Positions 1 to 5,778 of a stretch of 7,895 nucleotides of DNA are shown here, piece after piece. Each line of letters begins with the position of its first letter. Position 1 is the stretch's first letter. The DNA comes from Candidatus Dojkabacteria bacterium (GTDB lineage: Bacteria; Patescibacteria; Dojkabacteria; SC72), in NCBI GenBank assembly GCA_023229785.1, contig JALNYV010000038.1, positions 1 through 7,895 of the forward strand, written 5' to 3'. Below the pieces are notes generated by a model. The model was not told where the DNA came from and did no database searches. It saw only the letters and a list, made by a program, of their open reading frames with translations. A program made the translations under genes and the position numbers.

Positions 1-308
1 TAGCAAACATCAGTTCTTTCTGGTCTAAAAGTAAAATAATCTGGTGGATAAAGACAGTCGGCCTCGGCAGAGATTATAAAGGTGGTATTGGCTGCCTCAC
101 AGCCCAGTAATACCTGGCGAAACATATTGAAGCCAGAGCATCCCACATCTCCAACACAAATATTATGTCCCAAATCCATTGGAAAATGTGTGATACTAAT
201 AATTGGTAAATCACCACAAACCTTTAATAAATTATCTATAATCTTAAACTCGAATTCGGGTTTCTCTCTTTGACTGGAATAATAAAGAATGGTTGCATTA
301 TTGTTCAT
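1..308 (-). CDS. Glycosyltransferase-like protein, N-terminal part (runs off the left edge)
   Basis: The frame is open from ATG at 308 to the window edge and gives 102 residues; the C-terminus lies outside. The start is well set: GGAGG at 315-319 lies 6 nt upstream. The protein opens with a beta-strand (ATILYYSS), has a conserved block KVCGDLPIIS (residues 29-38) and NICVGD (49-54), and carries AEADCLYPPDYF (81-92). The EAD there sits where a DxD-like metal/nucleotide-sugar site is expected in a GT-A fold. I recognise the general pattern from phage and metagenomic glycosyltransferase-like proteins but cannot name a family. The gene at 1027-1212 is a truncated relative: 34 of 50 aligned residues are identical by hand count. 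The start overlaps the end of the HNH reading frame (298-308), so the endonuclease tail carries this gene's ribosome binding site. Sugar donor and acceptor are unknown. Confidence 0.65.
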   Translation of the reverse strand, partial: MNNNATILYYSSQREKPEFEFKIIDNLLKVCGDLPIISITHFPMDLGHNICVGDVGCSGFNMFRQVLLGCEAANTTFIISAEADCLYPPDYFTFRPERTDVC

Positions 309-585
309 CTATTGCCTCCTGGAATTGATCCCGATAAATATTAACTAGATTATCAAAATATTTTGTCCACTTTTTTCGATTGTGATTTGTTTTAGTATGA
401 CAACTATGACAAAGAGATATTAAGTTCTTTGGATTATTGTCTTCCTTATCATAATTAATATGATGACAATCAAGTTTTTTGCCATTTTCCAATTCCGAGT
501 TTCCACATATCCTACATTTCCTTCCATCCCTATCTCTTATAATCTCTTTTAATTTTTCATTAAATTCAAGCCGTAGGGCGAACAT
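298..585 (-). CDS. HNH endonuclease domain (3' half of a frameshifted NUMOD3-HNH homing endonuclease)
   Basis: From ATG 585 this gives 95 residues; the frame can also be read from TTG at 597. It holds a zinc-binding HNH nuclease core: CRICG, then LDCHHINY with the paired catalytic/metal His, a conserved Asn in NNPKNLISLC, and the closing CHSCH plus KTNHNR. This is the nuclease half of a phage-type homing endonuclease. The preceding NUMOD3 region is in the other frame, and the natural joining point is near 567: there SWRGGCSPYGL would run into EFNEKLKEI if one extra G were present. A strong SD (GGAGG at 591-595, then GGAGG abutting the ATG) precedes ATG 585, so the domain might also be made as a separate polypeptide. 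The last 11 nt overlap the start of the next gene. Confidence 0.75.
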   Translation of the reverse strand: MFALRLEFNEKLKEIIRDRDGRKCRICGNSELENGKKLDCHHINYDKEDNNPKNLISLCHSCHTKTNHNRKKWTKYFDNLVNIYRDQFQEAIDEQ

Positions 586-1040
586 CCTCCCCTCCAAGAA
601 GGACTTTCTTCTCTCCTAAATCTTCCATAAAGAGTTTCACTTATCTTTTTCTTGGTCTCTGGATGTCTACTCTTTCCAGCCCAGGGGCCGGGTTTTCCTA
701 ATTTTGCATTACGCATTTTTTCTTTTGTTTCATCGGTTCTAACCTTTCCTTTATTTGATTTACTTCTTTTTAATATAGTTTCCTCTGAATCTTTTCTACC
801 TATACAGTTTTTATTCCCCAACAAGGCTGTTGATAGATTTCTTCTATGTTCATCAGAAGTGGCCCGACCGAGATTTGCTTCTCTTATCTTCTGTTTTGTT
901 TCTTCAGAATGGATCTTCCCTTTCATTCCTGAAGTTCTTCCTTTTCTAGATTCGCTCATCTTTCTTTTTGTTTCATCGGAATGAGTTTTCCCAAGATTGG
1001 CATCTCTCAATTTCTGTTTTGTTTTTTCAGAATGAGCCAT
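549..1040 (-). CDS. NUMOD3-repeat DNA-binding region (5' half of a frameshifted NUMOD3-HNH homing endonuclease)
   Basis: This 163-residue frame is built almost entirely of NUMOD3-type units of about 17-24 residues. Each reads roughly (H/T/D)S(E/D)ETKxKxxxxxxG; I count seven, beginning at HSEKTKQK, HSDETKRK, HSEETKQK, TSDEHRRN, DSEETILK, RTDETKEK and HPETKKK. NUMOD3 motifs are helical DNA-binding modules of GIY-YIG and HNH homing endonucleases and set target recognition. The region ends in the usual PSWRGG linker that normally leads into an HNH domain, but the frame then reads SPYGLNLMKN and stops. The HNH continues in the -1 frame (298-585). A repaired fusion would be 247 residues. The start ATG 1040 overlaps the truncated gene upstream (1027-1040) and has AGGTG about 7 nt before it. 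A broken gene, a sequencing error or a genuinely split protein all remain possible. Confidence 0.75.
   Translation of the reverse strand: MAHSEKTKQKLRDANLGKTHSDETKRKMSESRKGRTSGMKGKIHSEETKQKIREANLGRATSDEHRRNLSTALLGNKNCIGRKDSEETILKRSKSNKGKVRTDETKEKMRNAKLGKPGPWAGKSRHPETKKKISETLYGRFRREESPSWRGGCSPYGLNLMKN
586..595 (-). promoter_or_regulatory. Internal Shine-Dalgarno for the HNH frame
   Basis: On the minus strand, GGAGGGGAGG lies directly before ATG 585. The first GGAGG is 5 nt from the start, which is ideal spacing. The same bases encode part of the conserved SWRGG linker in the NUMOD3 frame, so the SD-like sequence may be a by-product of coding. It would nevertheless allow separate translation of the HNH domain after the frameshift. 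Confidence 0.4.
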
Positions 1041-1212
1041 TTAATTCACCTATGTCCTCTCCTACACAAATATTAGTACCAAGATTGATTGGTTTTTGAG
1101 TAACACTGATTATGGGTAAATCCCCACAAACCTTAACCAAATTTTCTTTTATCTTGCCCTCAAACTCTTCTTTCTCCATATTTGATGAGCAATACACTAT
1201 AGTTGCGCTCAT
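1027..1212 (-). pseudogene. Truncated glycosyltransferase-like gene (N-terminal remnant)
   Basis: The 61-residue reading frame matches the N-terminus of the gene at 1-308: shared ATI-Y-SS, EFE-KI, KVCGDLPIIS and NICVG, 34 identities over 50 aligned residues. After NICVGED the similarity ends and the frame stops within 10 residues, where the homing-endonuclease gene begins. The DxD-like region and everything after it are missing, so it should not be an active transferase on its own. The start ATG 1212 overlaps the stop of the methyltransferase by 4 nt (ATGA). The nucleotide sequences of the two copies differ clearly, so this is an old paralogue or a horizontally mixed copy, not a fresh duplication. 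It could still be translated as a short peptide and may serve to couple translation to the endonuclease start. Confidence 0.6.
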
Positions 1213-1793
1213 ACTTTCCTCACTACTACTAAGCGATCATTTCTGGTTCTATGAAAAGTGTATATTTCACATTGATATTCAGATGAAGATTTAGAGATTT
1301 GACGTGCAACTGCTCTTGAATGAGCAGCATCTTCAACTATATATATTGCCTCTTTCTTTATCAGTGGTAATATAGTTAGCGCTGTATTTATTTGTGATTG
1401 CCTATCATGTAAAGCATCATCCACAAACAGGTCTATATCAGATCCAGTTTTTCTTATAAACTCTTTAAGGTCTTCTGGTTTAGTTTCATCACATAGGAAT
1501 GTTTGTATTCTATAATCGGTCATAACAGTAATAGGATCAATATCTCCACCATAAATCATAGCATTTGGAAAGAAATCTCTCCACATAAACAAGCTTGCGC
1601 CGGGTTTATAGTCTTTTACTGTGCCATGCACCATCCTGTGTCCACCTACTCCCAATTCTACTACCTTGGTAAAAGATTGTTGATATTCTTTTAACAATTC
1701 ATAATAAAATGGTGTATATGAATGATTAATCTGCGGGCACTTATCTGTGCGATATTTGTACGCTAGTTCACAAAGGGGTGTTTGGAATTCCAT
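1209..1793 (-). CDS. SAM-dependent O-methyltransferase, TylF/MycE/CmcI-like (probable sugar methyltransferase)
   Basis: This 194-residue class I Rossmann methyltransferase has the SAM-binding glycine loop VELGVGG (residues 45-51), GASLFMWRDFFPNAMIYGGDID (65-86) with the acidic end of strand 2, DLFVDDALHD (121-130) and YIVEDAAH (151-158). The WRDFFPNA, DDxxH and VEDxxH pattern is that of the metal-assisted antibiotic-sugar O-methyltransferases such as MycE and TylF and of relatives found in polysaccharide gene clusters. The N-terminal block ELAYKYRTDK is also typical of that group. Its likely job here is to cap a hydroxyl of the sugar made or transferred by the neighbouring enzymes; the exact substrate is inferred only. 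The SD is AGGA, 5 nt upstream of ATG 1793, one base after the stop of the preceding gene. Confidence 0.8.
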   Translation of the reverse strand: MEFQTPLCELAYKYRTDKCPQINHSYTPFYYELLKEYQQSFTKVVELGVGGHRMVHGTVKDYKPGASLFMWRDFFPNAMIYGGDIDPITVMTDYRIQTFLCDETKPEDLKEFIRKTGSDIDLFVDDALHDRQSQINTALTILPLIKKEAIYIVEDAAHSRAVARQISKSSSEYQCEIYTFHRTRNDRLVVVRKV

Positions 1794-1794
1794 A

Positions 1795-2538
1795 TTATCC
1801 TTTTAGATAGTGCCTATCTTTGACGCCGTGATAATGAAACACTTTTATCATTCTATCGGTCATCAGTGGCATATTCATTTCATTCTGACCATACATAAAC
1901 TTATCAAGCAGGCCGGGTTTATGTAAATGAAAGTGTAATACTTTGATTGGTTTCTTGGCTTTTCTATAATTATATCTTACATTTCTTTGGCCAATTTGAT
2001 AGGTGATATTGAATTTCTTGATTCTTGCATTTATGTTATTAGTATTATCTGCAGTTAAGCCACATAGAACTGTTTCATCTTCAATATCATTGAATATATC
2101 GTCGCGCAGCCAAGTAAATATATCCTTTGCTGTATCCTTAAAGAAATAACTACCTAAACACCATCTGCTGCGCCAGCCATAATCAGTAAAGCCAGCATCA
2201 AACCCATCCATGCATAGCTCTCCGGGGGTCATTGGGTTTACTTGATAGGCATCCAAGTCATGCTGCCAGTAGATCTTATCCTTCTCCACAATACCCTTAT
2301 CAATCAAATGTGGTATGATTGAAGTTTTTATTGATCTGGGCCTACAAGCACAGAAATTATCATCTCCTACCACTACAGCCCTAACACCATTATATTCATA
2401 ATTGAAATTTGTAACAATTAAAATATCATCCGGCTTCCAACCTAAATCTAAACTATTATCAATTAGGATTCTAGTTAGGACCGTATACTCACCATAAAAC
2501 TCCTTTCTCGGAGTAATAAAAACAACTATATTTTTCAT
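1795..2538 (-). CDS. GT-A-like glycosyltransferase, copy 2 of a paralogous pair
   Basis: I chose ATG 2538 (247 aa) over the in-frame GTG 2547 because the ATG overlaps the upstream stop as ATGA and has GGGG just before it. GT-A/GT8-like landmarks are visible: an N-terminal Rossmann-like strand with IDNSLDLGW (26-34) and TNFNYEYN (43-50), a DxD site in HDLDAYQ (93-99), a strand at CLGSYFF (127-133) in the place of the usual N-x-G-x-x-x-F, and a late His motif LHFHLHK (201-207). The product aligns without gaps to copy 1 (3404-4132) over the first 200 residues, with 83 identities by hand count. The specific family is not one I can name; donor and acceptor are unknown. Copy 2 lacks the Asn-Thr of the NTG motif seen in copy 1 (CLG instead), which may mean altered activity. 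Confidence 0.65.
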   Translation of the reverse strand: MKNIVVFITPRKEFYGEYTVLTRILIDNSLDLGWKPDDILIVTNFNYEYNGVRAVVVGDDNFCACRPRSIKTSIIPHLIDKGIVEKDKIYWQHDLDAYQVNPMTPGELCMDGFDAGFTDYGWRSRWCLGSYFFKDTAKDIFTWLRDDIFNDIEDETVLCGLTADNTNNINARIKKFNITYQIGQRNVRYNYRKAKKPIKVLHFHLHKPGLLDKFMYGQNEMNMPLMTDRMIKVFHYHGVKDRHYLKG

Positions 2539-2549
2539 ATTCCCCACTT
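2530..2549 (-). promoter_or_regulatory. Translational coupling junction (second copy)
   Basis: Minus-strand AAGTGGGGAATATGAA encodes the end of the reductase (KWGI-stop), supplies the GGGG ribosome binding bases and contains the overlapping ATGA start of the next gene. The same arrangement occurs at 4124-4143 with one base different over 20. Confidence 0.55.
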
Positions 2550-3407
2550 ATATGCGTGTAAGTATTCTTCTAAACAGATACGCCAATATGGTCTATACTT
2601 ATCTGTAGTGGTTATAATCCTTTCTGATGCTGGACGCACAACAAAATAATCATTCTTGAAGTGGTCTGACGGCACCTGGGTTATTGATATATCACGATCT
2701 AGATTAAAATACCACAGTATGGCCTCAGCAATCTCTACTCTCGAACAATCATTAATACATCCCACATGATGTATGCCATAATTCCTTTTAGAGAATAGGT
2801 TGTGAATTATTACAGCTAGATGTGGTGTATATGTAATAGTGCCGAAAGTATCATTTACAATAAATAGTTCTTTTGCTCCAGCTTTAATCTTTTGTATTAT
2901 CTTGTTTGTAAAGGTTTTATCTTTTTCTGGTCCGCCACCCATCATCCATCCAGCCCTAATCACTATATGCCTATAAAATGACCTGGCAGCAAGTTCTCCA
3001 GCAAGTTTAGATTTGGCATATATATTCAATGGATTGGGTAAGTCGTCTTCTCTATAACTCTCTTTCTTGCCATCAAATATAGCTCCAGTAGATATATGAA
3101 CAAGAATGGCACCGTGTATGCTGGCCGACTTAGCCACATTCAAGGCGCCGATAAAGTTTACTTTATATGCTTGGTCTGGATGAAGATGACAGTATTCAAG
3201 GTCAGTAAGGGCCGCAAGATGTATTACTACATGAGGCATAACCTCTCTAAAACATTCTTCCACTGCATCAGCTGAAGATACATCTAGTTGAGTAATCCAT
3301 TCTTCTGTTACTCTACTGCTTGTTGCATGAACGTCGTGAAAATTCTTTAGCTCATTATAAACAGCATCGCCCAACATTCCACCCGCACCAGTTATTAATA
3401 CTCTCAT
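2535..3407 (-). CDS. RmlD-like NAD(P)-dependent sugar reductase (extended SDR)
   Basis: At 290 residues it has the usual length of dTDP-4-dehydrorhamnose reductases (RmlD/RfbD). Features in order: nucleotide-binding GAGGMLG (7-13); LDV (41-43); HLAALTDLEYC (63-73), matching the RmlD AA-TD-D-C block; STGAIFDG (106-113), where RmlD usually has STDYVFDG; catalytic YAKSK (130-134) with LAGE after it; RAGWMMGGG (151-159); and TYTPHLA, matching TYAPDLA. RmlD reduces a 4-keto nucleotide sugar to dTDP-L-rhamnose; a related 4-keto sugar is equally possible, because no RmlA, B or C gene is in the window. It is flanked by two paralogous glycosyltransferase-like genes and overlaps both by 4 nt (ATGA), which places it in the glycan pathway. 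Confidence 0.8.
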   Translation of the reverse strand: MRVLITGAGGMLGDAVYNELKNFHDVHATSSRVTEEWITQLDVSSADAVEECFREVMPHVVIHLAALTDLEYCHLHPDQAYKVNFIGALNVAKSASIHGAILVHISTGAIFDGKKESYREDDLPNPLNIYAKSKLAGELAARSFYRHIVIRAGWMMGGGPEKDKTFTNKIIQKIKAGAKELFIVNDTFGTITYTPHLAVIIHNLFSKRNYGIHHVGCINDCSRVEIAEAILWYFNLDRDISITQVPSDHFKNDYFVVRPASERIITTTDKYRPYWRICLEEYLHAYKWGI

Positions 3408-4132
3408 TCTATTCCATGATCCTTAAATATTTTAATCAATCTCTCATTCATTAGAACTGTGTTAATTTTATTCTTACCATACATAAAAACATCAAGTAAT
3501 TGTTTATCAGGCCATATTGGATGAAAATGAATCACTTTTAGGGGTTTTGTTGCCATCTTATAAGTAGATTTTATGTTTCTAATTGCTAGATTATAAGTTA
3601 TGTTAAGCTTTTTAATTCTACTGTTAATAGCCGGTATATCTCTAGTTATAACATTCAAAGCTCTTTCTTCATCTGTTACACTTTTATAAACCAAATCTTG
3701 TATCATTTCCATTATATCTCTAGCCGAATGTCTAAAGAACACCAAACCAGTGTTCCACCTTGGTAGCCTGCCATAATCAGTGAGAGCCATATCCACTGTA
3801 CTTATTTCTAGCTCTTCTTCTGTGATAGGCTCGAGCTGGAAAGCATCAAAATCATGTAACCACCACAATTTATTGGGTTTTATGATGTCAAGCTTAAACA
3901 TATTAACAATAGTATTAATTTTACTTGCCTGTGGACAATGATCACAAAATTTTACTTCATTCATAACTATAGCCTTAACATCATTATATTCATACTCAAA
4001 GTTTGTAATCAATACTATATCTTCTCTTGTCCATCCCAGGTCCAAGCTATTATCTATCTGGATTTTGGCTAAGACTTTATTTTCATCACCGAATTTCTTG
4101 GATGGATTGATATAGATCAATAGATTTTTCAT
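3404..4132 (-). CDS. GT-A-like glycosyltransferase, copy 1 of a paralogous pair
   Basis: 242 residues from ATG 4132, preferred over in-frame GTG 4141 because of the ATGA overlap with the preceding gene and the GGGGG just upstream. Landmarks: IDNSLDLGW (26-34), TNFEYEYN (43-50), a metal-binding DxD in HDFDAFQ (93-99), WNTGLVFF (126-133) matching the N-x-G-x-x-x-F of GT8-like GT-A enzymes, and IHFHP (201-205) as the late His motif. These match copy 2 (1795-2538) position for position. No signal peptide or membrane helix is seen, so it should act in the cytoplasm. Copy 1 keeps the more canonical motifs. I do not recognise a named family; sugar donor and acceptor cannot be read from the sequence. 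Confidence 0.68.
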   Translation of the reverse strand: MKNLLIYINPSKKFGDENKVLAKIQIDNSLDLGWTREDIVLITNFEYEYNDVKAIVMNEVKFCDHCPQASKINTIVNMFKLDIIKPNKLWWLHDFDAFQLEPITEEELEISTVDMALTDYGRLPRWNTGLVFFRHSARDIMEMIQDLVYKSVTDEERALNVITRDIPAINSRIKKLNITYNLAIRNIKSTYKMATKPLKVIHFHPIWPDKQLLDVFMYGKNKINTVLMNERLIKIFKDHGIE

Positions 4133-4143
4133 ATCCCCCACTT
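4124..4143 (-). promoter_or_regulatory. Translational coupling junction (first copy)
   Basis: Minus-strand AAGTGGGGGATATGAA ends the GT2 gene as KWGI-stop and starts the next gene through an ATGA overlap, with GGGGG as the ribosome binding bases. It is nearly identical to the junction at 2530-2549. Confidence 0.55.
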
Positions 4144-4923
4144 CGGTCTTATAGTTTCTTCATAATAATCGCGCCATGTATCTAATGAATACTTCCACCC
4201 AGAATCCCGATTTGCTGGATTTTCTTTTGTGCCTTCATTATGAGTTCTACTAAACGAACGATGTTTATGAGCAAACCAAGTGTTCTTGTTTAACATCATC
4301 TTGCCATCAGCTTGCCACGTACGAAAAATCATTTCATGACTATCTTGGTAGTGTGGTCCGTAGCCGTCAGTTTGTAATTCACCAATAGTATCTTTCCACC
4401 ATTGGTGTGGCATAACCCAACAACTGCCTTGCATTGCCATAGTCTCATCAACCATATGTTTTTTTCTTTGTTTATCCCGATTTCGCCAGCGCTGGCCAGC
4501 AAATTTCTTTCCTTCCTGAATTATCAATTTTTCATAATCTATAAACCCATGTTCTTCCATTACTTCCCATTTTACTGGATCTAAGAAATAACGTCGAGCG
4601 GTCATAATCCAGTTTGGCTTGCAACTTTCGGTCATAACCTTGTCAAACCCTGGCGCAAACATACAATGCTCATCTGCCCTCATCAGGAATTCACCTTGAG
4701 CAATTGCTACGCCAGCATTAATTGCTCCACGCATGCCACGATTTTTACCCAGATGGACATATTTAACTCTTGGGTCTTCTATTAGGTCAAATTCTGGCCA
4801 ATATCCATCAAAAACTGGAATTATCTCTAGTTTATCATTTAATTCAGAACTTGTAAGCAATGATTGTATTGTTTTTATAAGAAGGGGATCTTTCCAGCTT
4901 GGAATTACTACAGACAATTTCAT
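4129..4923 (-). CDS. Family 2 glycosyltransferase
   Basis: 264 residues with a typical GT2 N-terminus: KLSVVIPSW (2-10), an Asp in PVFDG (36-40), NRGMRGAINAGVAIAQGEFLM (61-81) and RADEHC (82-87), where DEH stands for the metal-binding DxD. Further on are a QGSCWVMP segment, a QDSHEM motif that fits the usual ED-type catalytic base region, and a late HKHR. No membrane segment is present, so it is probably a soluble enzyme. It adds a sugar from a nucleotide-sugar donor to an acceptor; which ones cannot be told. The SD is GAGG about 8 nt upstream of ATG 4923. It is the first of the enzyme genes after the Ser-Pro repeat gene, 27 nt downstream of its stop, and it overlaps the next gene by 4 nt. 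Confidence 0.85.
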   Translation of the reverse strand: MKLSVVIPSWKDPLLIKTIQSLLTSSELNDKLEIIPVFDGYWPEFDLIEDPRVKYVHLGKNRGMRGAINAGVAIAQGEFLMRADEHCMFAPGFDKVMTESCKPNWIMTARRYFLDPVKWEVMEEHGFIDYEKLIIQEGKKFAGQRWRNRDKQRKKHMVDETMAMQGSCWVMPHQWWKDTIGELQTDGYGPHYQDSHEMIFRTWQADGKMMLNKNTWFAHKHRSFSRTHNEGTKENPANRDSGWKYSLDTWRDYYEETIRPKWGI

Positions 4924-4950
4924 AAATAAACCTCTTTTATTTTTATTTAG

Positions 4951-5763
4951 CTATTTTATAGCTCCAGATTTACCCGCAATGAGAGATCCGTCTATTTTTT
5001 GTGTTTGACTACCATCTATTGTCCACACCCAACTACTAACACTAGGCGATACCGATGGACTTTCACTTGGGCTAATACTAGGACTTATACTAGGCGATAC
5101 CGATGGACTTTCACTTGGGCTAATACTAGGACTTATACTAGGCGATACCGATGGACTTTCACTTGGGCTAATACTAGGACTAGGGCTTATGCTTGGACTA
5201 GTACTAGAGCTTATACTAGGTGATACTGATGGACTTATACTGGGACTGATACTATGACCTAGTACATTCCAATAATCAGTTTGTAAAGTAAATGTTACAG
5301 GACTAGGTGATACACTGGGGCTTATGCTTGGGCTTATACTTGGACTAAGTGATGGACTTATACTTACACTAGGCGATATACTAGGACTTATGCTTGAGCT
5401 TAGTGAAGGACTTATACTTGGGCTTATACTTGGGCTTTCACTTGAGCTTAAGCTTGGACTAATACTTGGACTTAAGCTTGGACTAATACTATGGCTTTCG
5501 CTTGGACTAGGTGATGCTGATGGGCTAATACTAGGGCTAATACTAGGGCTAATACTAGGGCTAATACTAGGGCTAATACTAGGGCTAATACTAGGGCTAA
5601 TACTAGGAGACACTGATGGACTAATACTGTGCCCTAGTATGTTCCAATAGTCTGTTTGTAAAGTAAAAGAAACAGCACTAGGTGATACTGATGGACTAAT
5701 GCTTGGACTAACACTAACACTGGGCGATACTGATGGACTTATGCTGGGGCTTTCACTAGCCAT
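4951..5763 (-). CDS. Ser-Pro repeat (SPSI/SPSV) low-complexity protein, possible virion surface protein
   Basis: 270 residues, mostly a four-residue repeat S-P-S-x with x usually I, V, E or L; Ser is close to half of all residues and Pro about a quarter. Two islands interrupt it, FTLQTDYWNILGH (33-45) and FTLQTDYWNVLGH (158-170). The C-terminus (243-270) is non-repetitive: SWVWTIDG, QKIDGSLIAG and a final SGAIK. There is no signal peptide, anchor or LPXTG. The SD is excellent (GGAGGG, 6 nt before ATG 5763). It lies 15 nt after a virion-like gene and just before glycosyltransferases. Similar SPSx proteins turn up in phage and metagenomic genomes as uncharacterised or fibre-like products. I infer an extended, rod-like virion appendage that may be O-glycosylated, since Ser/Pro-rich disorder suits general O-glycosylation. 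Function is not proven; the long frame with a strong SD argues against a random repeat. Confidence 0.7.
   Translation of the reverse strand: MASESPSISPSVSPSVSVSPSISPSVSPSAVSFTLQTDYWNILGHSISPSVSPSISPSISPSISPSISPSISPSISPSISPSASPSPSESHSISPSLSPSISPSLSSSESPSISPSISPSLSSSISPSISPSVSISPSLSPSISPSISPSVSPSPVTFTLQTDYWNVLGHSISPSISPSVSPSISSSTSPSISPSPSISPSESPSVSPSISPSISPSESPSVSPSISPSISPSESPSVSPSVSSWVWTIDGSQTQKIDGSLIAGKSGAIK
5041..5180. repeat. 48-nt tandem repeat, about 2.9 copies
   Basis: Units begin at 5041, 5089 and 5137 (ACTAGGCGATACC...) and are identical to each other until the third breaks off near 5180. Each encodes 16 residues of the SISPSESPSVSP type. The nucleotide identity shows recent duplication within the coding region. 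Confidence 0.85.
5522..5605. repeat. 12-nt perfect tandem repeat, 7 copies
   Basis: GGGCTAATACTA is repeated seven times without error. On the minus strand it encodes SISP units with the same codons each time, whereas the surrounding SPSx units use mixed codons. Because 12 is a multiple of three, gain or loss of units changes protein length without a frameshift. Confidence 0.9.
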
Positions 5764-5778
5764 ATTATCCCTCCAACA

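Noticed and set aside
82..273. Plus-strand frame at the left edge
   Set aside because: It is antisense to the glycosyltransferase-like gene, whose frame is open across the whole stretch with a strong SD.
652..984. Plus-strand frame antisense to the NUMOD3 region
   Set aside because: It mirrors the repetitive NUMOD3 codons and has no SD; the minus-strand frame has clear family motifs.
298..1212. Group I intron carrying the endonuclease inside a single glycosyltransferase gene
   Set aside because: The downstream gene has its own SD and start and repeats the N-terminus rather than continuing it, and no intron-like flanking sequence remains between the frames.
4924..4950. Terminator between the Ser-Pro gene and the GT2 gene
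   Set aside because: The 27-nt gap is A/T-rich but has no stem-loop, so the unit probably reads through.
5041..5605. CRISPR-like or minisatellite array
   Set aside because: Units are 12 or 48 nt with no unique spacers, and they lie inside a well-started coding frame.
4999..5650. Long plus-strand frames rich in Leu-Gly-Leu-Ile and Thr-Arg across the repeat gene
   Set aside because: They are products of the 12-nt period read on the other strand: no SD, no neighbours on that strand, and repeat composition keeps all frames open.
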